NCBI RefSeq assembly: GCF_000170795.1
Contig: NZ_ABCM01000001.1
Span: 1 to 64,000, forward strand
Direction of reading: 5' to 3'
DNA: 64,000 bases
From: Pedobacter sp. BAL39
Lineage (GTDB): Bacteria; Bacteroidota; Bacteroidia; Sphingobacteriales; Sphingobacteriaceae
The stretch's first letter is position 1. Each line of letters starts with the position of its first letter. Below, one piece after another: positions 9,456 to 16,554 of this stretch. Made by a program: the position numbers and the translations under genes. Under the pieces are notes generated by a model. It saw only the letters and a program-made list of their open reading frames with translations, did no database searches and was not told where the DNA came from.

Positions 9456-10601
9456 TTACTTAGAGACATAGATTTTTCTTCCTTCAATTCTAAAATGGGC
9501 ACCTCCGGTCGTCTCCAACATACGGAGCACACTGCCCACATTGCTGAACCGGGAGACTTTTCCACCGAAGGCAGCATCGGGCAAAGGACCTGTATAAATT
9601 ACCTCCACATTGTACCATCGCTGTACCATGCGCATCACGGATTGAATGTTGTTGTTCTCAAAAATGAACTTGTTATTTTTCCAGGCCATTGCAAGTGCGG
9701 TGTCGATCTCCGTTATGGCAATTGCTCCACCAGACTCCAATACACCTTGCTGACCGGGTTTTAAAATCTTTTTATTTTTACCGCTGGTGATCTCGACACT
9801 GCCCTCGGTCAATGTGGTTGTGGTAGCCTGCTCATCGCTGTAGCTGTTGATGTTAAATTGCGTGCCCAGGACTTTCACCTGCTGACCTTTGGTTTTCACA
9901 ATAAAAGGGTGTTGTTTATCCTTCGCAACCTTGAAAAATGCCTCACCAGTAAGGCTGACCACACGACTGCTATCCTCAAAACGCGAGGGAAAATCCAGCT
10001 GAGATGCTGCATTTAACCAGACCTGGGTGCCATCGGGCAGTGTCAGCATGTACATATTCCCTGCCGCAGTAATTGCGCTGTACAACTCGCTATCGGAAGA
10101 AGTGGATGGACCTTCCACTTCGGTGCCATCATTATAACGAAGATTCTTGCTGGTGACCACCATTCCGGATTTGGAACCATTCAGGGTAATCCTTTTGCCA
10201 TTGCCAAGCACGAGCGTCGCTCCGGATGTACCCGGAGGGATGTCGCTATTAGACGTGACGGGAGTCTTGAAAAGCCACCACCCTGTAAGCAGTACAAGGA
10301 CCGCTGCTGCCGCAGCTGATGGCAGTTTCCAGTTTATACGATGTTTTTTTAATAAAACTGTTTTGTGGTCGAAAGATACAGCATTCATGAGCCTGTCGTG
10401 TGCAATTAGCTGCGCCAGATCGTCGCTCATGGCTGGCTCATTTTCATCTTCCAGGATCATATTGCCGTCTTTGGTTAGCGCGTAATCCCATTCCTCCAGG
10501 AACGTGCCCGCTTCAATGATGTGCATCACCTGATCAAGCTCTGCCCTGGAGCATTGCTTATCCATATATTTACGAAAGAGATTAACGATGTTATGATCCA
10601 A
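9456..10601 (-). CDS. FecR-family anti-sigma factor
   Basis: The protein has 381 residues. A cytoplasmic helical part (1 to about 85) binds the sigma factor, a single membrane helix follows (AAAAAVLVLLTGWWLF, about residues 95-112), and the periplasmic part holds the FecR domain (LTLPDGTQVWLNAASQLDFP, then RVVSLTGEAFFKVAKDKQHP and VLGTQFNINSY). The C-terminal DUF4974-type domain (residues about 310-381) contacts the STN domain of the SusC partner. It lies 15 bases after the sigma gene, the classic order for this type of trans-envelope signalling. Confidence 0.95.
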   Translation of the reverse strand: MDHNIVNLFRKYMDKQCSRAELDQVMHIIEAGTFLEEWDYALTKDGNMILEDENEPAMSDDLAQLIAHDRLMNAVSFDHKTVLLKKHRINWKLPSAAAAAVLVLLTGWWLFKTPVTSNSDIPPGTSGATLVLGNGKRITLNGSKSGMVVTSKNLRYNDGTEVEGPSTSSDSELYSAITAAGNMYMLTLPDGTQVWLNAASQLDFPSRFEDSSRVVSLTGEAFFKVAKDKQHPFIVKTKGQQVKVLGTQFNINSYSDEQATTTTLTEGSVEITSGKNKKILKPGQQGVLESGGAIAITEIDTALAMAWKNNKFIFENNNIQSVMRMVQRWYNVEVIYTGPLPDAAFGGKVSRFSNVGSVLRMLETTGGAHFRIEGRKIYVSK

Positions 10602-10616
10602 TGTGGCTGTTTTATA

Positions 10617-11231
10617 CTAATACAGCTGGGAGCGACAAAACATCCAATAGAAAATAAAAAAAAATAAAATTGTGCTGCTATGATGCGCACGGACATACTC
10701 ACGAATCGTTTGGAGCGCCTTGCTCATGTGTTTGTTTACGGTACTTTCGGTAATGTTAAGCGCTTCCGCAGCTTGCTTATAACTCATGTCCTGAACCCTG
10801 CAGTAGATAAAAGTTTTCTTTACCTGCCCTGAGAGTGTTTCGATAGCAGCATTGATCAGACGATTGCTTTCCTGATAGGCCAGGAATTTTTCAGTGGACT
10901 CGTCTTCGATGATGGCATACTTTTTAATCTCCGCCAGTATACTGGTCTCATGCCTGGCTCTTTTCAGCAGGTTTAATAAAGTCCGCTTTGCAATGACAAA
11001 CAGGTAGGACTCAAAAGGTTTCGATGGATCCAGTTGCTCCCGGCTTTGCCAGATTTTAATGAATGTGTCATGCACGACATCTTCTGCAAGAAATGGCGAC
11101 TTAGAGGTTCGCTGCACGTAGTAAGTCAGCCTGTTGCTATAGCGATGGTACAATTCACTTAGCGCTCGCTGATCCCCCGATTTCAGCTGCTCTAAAAGGT
11201 GGTGTTCGTTATCCTCTTTTTTCTCCCTCAT
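10617..11231 (-). CDS. ECF-type RNA polymerase sigma factor
   Basis: A 204-residue sigma-70 family protein with region 2 (FEDVVHDTFIKIW-like motif, here LAEDVVHDTFIKIW) and a region 4 helix-turn-helix (SYKQAAEALNITESTVNKHM). It is first in the sigma-FecR-SusC-SusD-DUF4397 unit and should drive the transporter genes when released by FecR. Odd feature: the last 20 residues form a hydrophobic stretch (STILFFFIFYWMF) that could be a C-terminal membrane anchor; hydrophobic tails are known in several Bacteroidota ECF factors of this group. Confidence 0.93.
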   Translation of the reverse strand: MREKKEDNEHHLLEQLKSGDQRALSELYHRYSNRLTYYVQRTSKSPFLAEDVVHDTFIKIWQSREQLDPSKPFESYLFVIAKRTLLNLLKRARHETSILAEIKKYAIIEDESTEKFLAYQESNRLINAAIETLSGQVKKTFIYCRVQDMSYKQAAEALNITESTVNKHMSKALQTIREYVRAHHSSTILFFFIFYWMFCRSQLY

Positions 11232-11307
11232 CTGATCGGGCTATTTACACAAAAAAGTCGACATTTCCTTTCCGGGAAGATCATAATATCAGAATTTGTT
11301 CGGCATC

Positions 11308-11493
11308 CTAATTGGCCTTCTCCTCAGGATGTTCTTCAAAATATGCTCTTGCTTTCTTCAGTCCGGTTGCAATTGCGATCCCTTCGTCGCCGCTTTCCTT
11401 TAAAATCTCATTAGCAATCTCTACAGCTTTATCACGCAAATATTTTGGCTGATTTTTGTAAGATGGTGGGTAATCTCCGTTATACCAGGGCAT
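11308..11493 (-). CDS. Small conserved-type protein of 61 residues
   Basis: A short hydrophilic protein beginning MPWYNGDYPPSYKNQP, followed by a helix with charged and small residues (RDKAVEIANEILKES, then GIAIATGLKKARAYFEEHP). Proteins with the start MPW..DYPPS are common as small stress-linked genes in several phyla and are sometimes labelled plasmid stabilisation protein, without good evidence. A strong Shine-Dalgarno sequence four bases from the ATG supports real translation. It sits downstream of the Hsp20 gene but beyond that gene's terminator. Function not known. Confidence 0.75.
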   Translation of the reverse strand: MPWYNGDYPPSYKNQPKYLRDKAVEIANEILKESGDEGIAIATGLKKARAYFEEHPEEKAN

Positions 11494-11497
11494 ATTT

Positions 11498-11504
11498 CCT
11501 CCTT
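11498..11504 (-). promoter_or_regulatory. Consensus ribosome binding site for the 61-residue protein
   Basis: The minus strand reads AAGGAGG four bases before the ATG at 11493. Such a full anti-rRNA match is unusual in this window, where most genes have no Shine-Dalgarno sequence, and it fixes the start. Confidence 0.7.
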
Positions 11505-11593
11505 TTTGAAACTTAACAAATTTGGATTAGCAAAGTTCTCATTTGGCACATCAATAATGGTAAGTCCCGAATCCGGTTTCACAACTTCAATCC

Positions 11594-11621
11594 AAAAAAA
11601 AGAGCCGCACAACGGCGGCCC
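11594..11621 (-). terminator. Terminator of the Hsp20 gene
   Basis: On the minus strand a 7-bp GC-rich stem (one G-T pair) with a 6-base loop is followed by eight T residues. It lies 20 bases after the Hsp20 stop codon and should separate that gene from the 61-residue protein downstream. Confidence 0.85.
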
Positions 11622-11641
11622 TCATTATAAAAGACTCAAAA

Positions 11642-12082
11642 TTACTTGATCTCAATCTGGCGGGTTATCATTTTTGCTTCCTCGCGTTTTGGGATGTCAA
11701 TGCAAAGCACGCCATCATTGTATTTCGCTTCGATGCCTTCTGCATTTGCACTTTCCGGAAGTGTAAATGCCCGCACAAAAGAGCTGTAGCTAAACTCGCG
11801 TTTCGCATAACTACGTTCCTGCTCTTCATTCTGATTCACCTGTTCCACAGAGATACTGAGCACATCTCTTTCTAATTTCAATTTGAAATCTTCTTTTCTC
11901 AGCCCCGGAGCAGCAAGCTCCACATGAAAGTGATCTGCGGTCTCGCTGATGTTGGCAGCAGGGACGCGCGCCATCATACGGTCTGAGAAAAATGTGTCGT
12001 TAAAAATGGAATCAAAAACGCTGTTGAAGTTAGCTACTGAACCATTCTTTTTGTTGTCGGAATTAAATTTAACCAGTGTCAT
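11642..12082 (-). CDS. Hsp20/alpha-crystallin small heat shock protein
   Basis: The protein has 146 residues with the alpha-crystallin domain from about residue 40 to 135: VPAANISETADHFHVELAAPGLRKEDFKL split over several strands, the typical beta-5 SYSSFVRAFTLPES and the A-x-x-x-N-G-V-L consensus (YNDGVLCIDIPK). The C-terminal RQIEIK provides an I-x-I anchor. Small heat shock proteins hold unfolding proteins in soluble oligomers for later refolding. Its ATG is preceded by a strong Shine-Dalgarno sequence (12091-12097), and it ends at a clear terminator, so it is monocistronic. Confidence 0.95.
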   Translation of the reverse strand: MTLVKFNSDNKKNGSVANFNSVFDSIFNDTFFSDRMMARVPAANISETADHFHVELAAPGLRKEDFKLKLERDVLSISVEQVNQNEEQERSYAKREFSYSSFVRAFTLPESANAEGIEAKYNDGVLCIDIPKREEAKMITRQIEIK

Positions 12083-12090
12083 AGGTCTGT

Positions 12091-12097
12091 CCTCCTT
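12091..12097 (-). promoter_or_regulatory. Consensus ribosome binding site of the Hsp20 gene
   Basis: The minus strand reads AAGGAGG eight bases before the ATG at 12082. It is one of few perfect Shine-Dalgarno sequences here and is shared with the neighbouring 61-residue protein gene. The upstream region also has TAAGTTTT, one base from a -7 box, but no matching -33 element. Confidence 0.7.
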
Positions 12098-12334
12098 AAT
12101 TTGATTTAATGATTAAAACTTATAATTAATTAAACTCTGAACATTGCGTTCGACAATGCTACTACAACTGGAATGCCAATCAAATCTGAGGGATTTTTTG
12201 CTGAAAAAATTGCAGAAACAGGAAAAAATTGCAGCTTCAGAATGTCAAAAATTCACTTTTGATTGCCTTGGATCATTTAGGAATAATAGTGAAAACGGTT
12301 TTGGATTAAAAGTGTTAATGCAGTACACTTAAAT

Positions 12335-12547
12335 ATGAAAAACATGGGATTTATTAAACACGCACTGATCGGCATTGCCATTTATGAGGGTATCAAATAC
12401 CTGACCCGAGAAGATGAATTTGGAAGAACTAAAATTGACGAGATCAAAGAACGCGCACCGGAATGGCTTGAAAAAGCAAAAGCTGCTGGAGAAGATATTC
12501 AGCATGGCAAATTGCCACAAGGCTTTAACGACACGTTGAAAGTCTGA
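12335..12547 (+). CDS. Small hypothetical protein with short hydrophobic N-terminus
   Basis: A 70-residue protein. The first 20 residues are mildly hydrophobic (FIKHALIGIAIYEGIKYL), and the rest is charged and helical (DEIKERAPEWLEKAKAAGED), a layout like the small YtxH/CsbD-like stress proteins, though no family motif is clear. It is divergent from the Hsp20 gene and ends at its own hairpin terminator. The stress association is an inference from context only. Confidence 0.65.
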   Translation: MKNMGFIKHALIGIAIYEGIKYLTREDEFGRTKIDEIKERAPEWLEKAKAAGEDIQHGKLPQGFNDTLKV

Positions 12548-12581
12548 GTGCGAGAAGAAAGAGGTTGATTGATAACCGTAA

Positions 12582-12620
12582 CAATGCCAGTCCTGATTTG
12601 TGGATTGGCATTGGCATTTT
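12582..12620 (+). terminator. Terminator after the 70-residue protein gene
   Basis: A 12-bp stem with one G-T pair (12582-12593 with 12602-12613) closes an 8-base loop and is followed by GCATTTT. It lies 34 bases after the stop codon. Confidence 0.65.
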
Positions 12621-12721
12621 AAACAACGCTACTTCACACGTAAGGTAACTATAATGGCTTAATTCTTGTTTTTCACTCCGGCAGTCGGAATAGTCTGACT
12701 GAAAAAAATCATCCCTCTAAT

Positions 12722-13150
12722 ATGAAAAACAAATACCTATTAATTCTTTTCGCAGCAGTGCTGACTTTGAATTCCTGTAAAAAAGACAGCGTAGAAAAAA
12801 ATTCAGACCGACTGAACGGCACCTGGAACCTGGAGTCCGTAGCGGATGTTCAGTACGAGAATGGTGTGGAAGTTGACAGGGACGCGAACTCAGACCTGAA
12901 TTTAAACTGGGAGTTCAGGAACGACGGAACTGCTACAGTAAATGTTGATGGCGGAGATGTCGAGGTCACTTGGAGCACTACCGAAACGGTGTTGAGCCTC
13001 GTTGCGGCCAGTGAGGGCAAGTCACGGGTCGATTTTAACATCAAGTCACTTAGTAAAAACGACATGCATCTGGAATACATTAACTATGATGAAGCGGAAA
13101 ACGGTGTATCCTACAGGAGTGTACGGGAATATAAGCTCAGAAAGAAATAA
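12722..13150 (+). CDS. Lipocalin-like lipoprotein
   Basis: A 142-residue lipoprotein with signal peptide and lipobox (AVLTLNSCKKDS). The mature part starts LNGTWNLESVADV, the G-x-W motif that opens lipocalin-like domains of Bacteroidota, followed by beta strands ending YRSVREYKLRKK. Proteins of this kind lie in the envelope; the ligand is unknown. Not linked to a clear operon: it is followed by a stable hairpin and a convergent lipoprotein gene. Confidence 0.8.
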   Translation: MKNKYLLILFAAVLTLNSCKKDSVEKNSDRLNGTWNLESVADVQYENGVEVDRDANSDLNLNWEFRNDGTATVNVDGGDVEVTWSTTETVLSLVAASEGKSRVDFNIKSLSKNDMHLEYINYDEAENGVSYRSVREYKLRKK

Positions 13151-13226
13151 CCGGCAGTTTGAATTCGCTTAGATAAGGACCCACTCCTTCCTTCTCACTC
13201 CTACCTTCTTCTGCTTTAGACAAACA

Positions 13227-13255
13227 GCGCCAATTGTAGGTGCTACAATTGGCGC
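13227..13255. repeat. Perfect 13-bp hairpin between convergent genes
   Basis: Two exact 13-base arms (GCGCCAATTGTAG and its complement) flank a 3-base loop. It lies between the stops of the converging lipoprotein genes. No T run follows on either strand, so if it is a terminator it is not of the classical type. Confidence 0.7.
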
Positions 13256-13286
13256 TTCCTATAAGCGCTATGGCCAGTGATGATGC

Positions 13287-13802
13287 TTACAGGTTACTGA
13301 TCGACTTAATGCTTATCCCCCTAAAGCAATCATCCTGACATCCGTTTTCCACATACCCGGCACTGGATATCAAACCATTGTTCTTTGCCTCAAAACTGGT
13401 TTCCACGTTCGACCTTTTTAAGAGCAAATCATTCTTTGCCAGATCATACACCTGATCCAAAGTGAGTAAAGCAGCGCCACTTTCATGCGTATTGAGTGCA
13501 TTGACATCTTCGCTCCATTCTTCCACGACATAAACAGAGGAGGGATTACCTTTGATCCCTTTAGCTATATACGACCTTCCGGTAATCTGTCCGTTGACGA
13601 CACGCAGTGTAGTTTCTGTGGAATATCCGGTCCAGGAGGACGTCACTACAATATAGGAATAGGTATTACCTGATGTATTTTTAAAAGTCGTCCAAGCTTT
13701 AAAACTTTTTTCAAAGTCATTAGCATGTTCGATTTTGTCCTTTTTACATGCTGTGAATATCGTTGCAAGGGAGAGAATGATGAGGTAAGCGTATTTTTTC
13801 AT
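13287..13802 (-). CDS. Hypothetical lipoprotein
   Basis: A 171-residue protein with a lipoprotein signal peptide ending LATIFTACKKDK. The mature chain is beta-rich and polar, with a Cys pair near the end (VENGCQDDCFRG). No family is recognised. It is divergent from the XRE regulator (150 bases apart) and convergent with the lipocalin-like gene. Probably an envelope protein of unknown role. Confidence 0.75.
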   Translation of the reverse strand: MKKYAYLIILSLATIFTACKKDKIEHANDFEKSFKAWTTFKNTSGNTYSYIVVTSSWTGYSTETTLRVVNGQITGRSYIAKGIKGNPSSVYVVEEWSEDVNALNTHESGAALLTLDQVYDLAKNDLLLKRSNVETSFEAKNNGLISSAGYVENGCQDDCFRGISIKSISNL

Positions 13803-13928
13803 GGCTAACTATTTTTTACAGGAACGTAAATAGGCGCTGATTCGCTACATACAATCGCTAATTTTCCTAAATCTGCTACTTTTCCCTCAGTAAATTAAAT
13901 TAAGAGTTCTAGAAAGACGCTAATTATT

Positions 13929-13936
13929 TATATTTG
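13929..13936 (+). promoter_or_regulatory. Promoter -7 box of the XRE regulator gene
   Basis: TATATTTG matches the Bacteroidota -7 consensus TAnnTTTG exactly and lies 16 bases before the ATG at 13953. Nineteen bases upstream the -33 position reads GTTC instead of TTTG, so the upstream element is weak. The transcript would have a very short leader. Confidence 0.45.
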
Positions 13937-13952
13937 AAAGCTAAAGTCAGTT

Positions 13953-14168
13953 ATGAAAAGCAAAATAGTACTCCAAAGGATCAGAATACTAAGAAAGAAA
14001 TCAGGAATGTCACAATTGGCATTAGCGAAAAAGCTAGGTATGTCCCAAAATGCCCTTAGTAAAATTGAGCTCGGAGAAATAGAGCTCAGCCTGAGTCATC
14101 TTTATCAGCTGGCAGACTTGCTGGAAATTGACCTGTTTGATCTTGTTAGAATTGACGAGGGCCAATAG
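13953..14168 (+). CDS. XRE-family helix-turn-helix regulator
   Basis: A 71-residue protein consisting almost only of the Cro/C1-type domain: RIRILRKKSGMSQLALAKKLG, here split as IRILRKKSGMSQLALAKKL, with recognition helix MSQNALSKIELGEIELS and the closing helix LYQLADLLEIDLFDLV. Such minimal regulators are often autoregulated or paired with a toxin, but no small partner gene lies next to it. It converges with the glycosidase-like gene, whose stop is 42 bases away. Confidence 0.88.
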   Translation: MKSKIVLQRIRILRKKSGMSQLALAKKLGMSQNALSKIELGEIELSLSHLYQLADLLEIDLFDLVRIDEGQ

Positions 14169-14210
14169 AAAACACAGTTCAAGAGCGGAAAATAAAAATA
14201 TAGCCTGGGT

Positions 14211-16286
14211 TTAAATTCCCTTGAGGGTCACCTTCAGCTCAGCATTATTGGCTATCAAACGGTTAAGAATAGTTTTATCATTTTCGGCGACTACTACGCG
14301 AATCCTACCTTTTTCTCGTTTCAGGTCTATGTCTAGTTTTACCCCAAAGGCCTTCATACTCTTTAGCTCCAGATGGTCCCACCTAGCCGGAAGATTTGGC
14401 TGCAAAATAAAAGAATCAAAACCAGTAGGTTCAATTCCCAGGAGACCTTCGGTAAAAATGCGGCAGTACAGCGCGCTTTCTGCGGACAAATGTGCCATTC
14501 CATTCTCAGGCCAGGCCTCTACGGCGTAAGGCACACGAAAGCCGGTTAACCGAGTTGTCGAATAAGAACTAAGTCTGTCCAAAGCACGGTCGGCAGCTCC
14601 TGCCTTAAAAGCACCTCTAAAAGCGTATAGCGTACCCCTGTCCCAAAACACCTTCGATCCGCTATTTTCCGGCGTTAATTCTGTCAGTACACCGTTTGTT
14701 GACCACAACTGATCAAACAAGGCATCAAGCGTGCCCGCTTTCCTGCGGTTGATTCCAACAACTAAAGGAAGACATATCCATGCCCTTAGCGTAGTGTTTT
14801 CTTTGTAATACTTATACGTATCCAGCCCCTCCACATTTGCACCGAAGTAATTTTCGATCGCTAGAGCCAGATGCTTTGAACGCTGTTGATAATGATCAAC
14901 CAATGAGGCAGGTTTACCCATTGCCTTTGCCAGTCTTGCGGCCTGTATAAGTGCACCGTAATACAGCGAGGAAGTCGACAAATTTGCTGAACCGGTGGGA
15001 AACCTTCCTTCCAGTTCATCACTTTCAGAGGCTACGACGCCTTCGGCAGTGATTTTTCTTTGGCAGTATCCCAGGCACCAATCAATCAAAGGCCAAATTT
15101 CGTCTGCCTTTTTCCGGTCCCCTGAAACCAGCAAACAATGAGTGGCGCCATATGCAATCATGGCTGCATCCCCCCGGTCATAATTCCCAAAAGGAAAGGT
15201 GACGTTGAGCTCAAAAGAAGCCCATATTTTCCCTCCATCCTTCGGTATATTACTTTGAAAAATCCGATAAGCATTCATCGCAGCCTGCATGCCCTTCTGA
15301 TAGCCTAGATAGGAAAAGAAAGGGCCGCTGTATTCTGCCTGGTCATTGGCCCATATACCCACATAATAGCTACCACCGCCCGGAGAATGGATCAAACCCA
15401 GACGCGATCTAAAAATACTCTCGGCCGCCCGGATCTTAGAAAAGTAAAACAATGTATTTATCGTTTCATCCGGAGACCTGAGCACTAAATTACTGGAAAT
15501 GCTATCCAGAAATAAATCGCGCCCACGCTCTATTTGTGTTAACGCCCTTTGCGGCTCTATCTCATCGTTCAGGCGCGCGTTAAAATATATACCAAATGAA
15601 TATTGTTCGCCCGGGGGGATAGTCACTGTAGATTTTGCATCAGTTGCTATTTTCCTGTGGTATTGGCCATGAAAACCAGTTTCATTCTGAACCAGTTCAG
15701 TAGTGCCGATGCTAAAAGTCTGGGGCATTTTTCCACTATTCATCAGCGTCCATTTCTCCACGAAGCACCGCTTATCCATTGACGGAAAAAACGTCCTGAT
15801 TACCTGGATACCATCACGTTGACTGAAATAAAAACTGATCTTACCATTAATACGGATCGAATCCAGGATACCGGACTCAAACTTTTTTTCCCCAAGAGTA
15901 ATTACAGGTAAAATTTCATCCGTGTATTGTGACCGTAGATAAGCCCTGTAAATCGATTCATTGGATTTGCTGTAGTTCCGCAGCTGTGGAAAAATGATAT
16001 CTCTGATGATTTCAACTTGTTTTCCTTTGTTGACTTTATAGCCGACAATGCCGGATACCAGTTCGCCAGACATTTCCAAGTTGTCATCATGTGGCAACCG
16101 ATTTTCTTTCGTAAGGTCCCAGGTAATACTATGATCAGCGTTGGTATGCCAAAAAATTTCGTCCTGTTGCCCCAGGTCCTGCGCCGAAAGCCTACTCGCA
16201 TTGCCAGTAAAAAGCATCAAAAATAATAGTATCATTCGTCTGGACGACTTGTGAGTGGTAAAGTTACGGGAACGGATTGGGCACAT
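14211..16286 (-). CDS. Exported six-hairpin glycosidase-like protein
   Basis: The protein has 691 residues. The ATG at 16286 gives a basic n-region (SRNFTTHKSSRR) before the hydrophobic core ILLFLMLFTG and a cut near RLSAQ. Starting at the inner ATG (16235) would leave a signal peptide without positive charge, so 16286 is preferred. An N-terminal beta-sandwich (about 40-260) is followed by an (alpha/alpha)6 barrel with GGGSYYVGIWANDQAEYSG, NYDRGDAAMIAYGATH and ASESDELEGRFPTGS, where Glu/Asp residues could be catalytic, and a C-terminal beta domain. It resembles the rhamnosidase/GH116-like superfamily, but the exact family is unclear. It probably acts in the periplasm together with the rhamnosidase-like enzyme upstream. 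Confidence 0.75.
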   Translation of the reverse strand: MCPIRSRNFTTHKSSRRMILLFLMLFTGNASRLSAQDLGQQDEIFWHTNADHSITWDLTKENRLPHDDNLEMSGELVSGIVGYKVNKGKQVEIIRDIIFPQLRNYSKSNESIYRAYLRSQYTDEILPVITLGEKKFESGILDSIRINGKISFYFSQRDGIQVIRTFFPSMDKRCFVEKWTLMNSGKMPQTFSIGTTELVQNETGFHGQYHRKIATDAKSTVTIPPGEQYSFGIYFNARLNDEIEPQRALTQIERGRDLFLDSISSNLVLRSPDETINTLFYFSKIRAAESIFRSRLGLIHSPGGGSYYVGIWANDQAEYSGPFFSYLGYQKGMQAAMNAYRIFQSNIPKDGGKIWASFELNVTFPFGNYDRGDAAMIAYGATHCLLVSGDRKKADEIWPLIDWCLGYCQRKITAEGVVASESDELEGRFPTGSANLSTSSLYYGALIQAARLAKAMGKPASLVDHYQQRSKHLALAIENYFGANVEGLDTYKYYKENTTLRAWICLPLVVGINRRKAGTLDALFDQLWSTNGVLTELTPENSGSKVFWDRGTLYAFRGAFKAGAADRALDRLSSYSTTRLTGFRVPYAVEAWPENGMAHLSAESALYCRIFTEGLLGIEPTGFDSFILQPNLPARWDHLELKSMKAFGVKLDIDLKREKGRIRVVVAENDKTILNRLIANNAELKVTLKGI

Positions 16287-16344
16287 TTTTAATTGAATTC
16301 AGGTTAGTCGAAGGTAAGAAATTCCAGCCGATTAAAGCCGCCGG

Positions 16345-16452
16345 TTATTGGCAACAGATTGATGATCCCATGTCGAGCAAATGAACAAAAGCACCATTGT
16401 CATGCGCGTTCTTCGCCTCTACAAAGGCTGTGATCAGGTTTGGTAAATTCAT
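16345..16452 (-). pseudogene. Fragment of a SnoaL-like (NTF2-fold) gene
   Basis: From an ATG at 16452 the minus strand reads MNLPNLITAFVEAKNAHDN and GAFVHLLDMG, then loses sense and stops after 35 residues. The beginning fits the first helix of SnoaL-like small proteins (about 110-130 residues), in which an NAHD-like turn is followed by the first strand. Only the first quarter remains, so this looks like a decayed remnant between the two glycosidase-like genes. The rest of this 268-base gap holds nothing else recognisable. Confidence 0.45.
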
Positions 16453-16554
16453 TATTTAACGATTTTAAGTTATGAATTAAACAGTTAAAGCACTCACGGT
16501 TAATTATTCAGACAAATTTCGGACTTATAAACAGCTGCCGCCGCTGTAAATACC

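Noticed and set aside
11421..11612. Minus-strand frame of 63 codons between the Hsp20 terminator and the 61-residue protein
   Set aside because: Overlaps the 61-residue gene and the terminator; sequence has no protein-like pattern.
12138..12164. CIRCE-like or other heat-shock operator upstream of the Hsp20 gene
   Set aside because: Only a 5-bp inverted repeat (CATTG / CAATG) is present and it does not match the CIRCE consensus.
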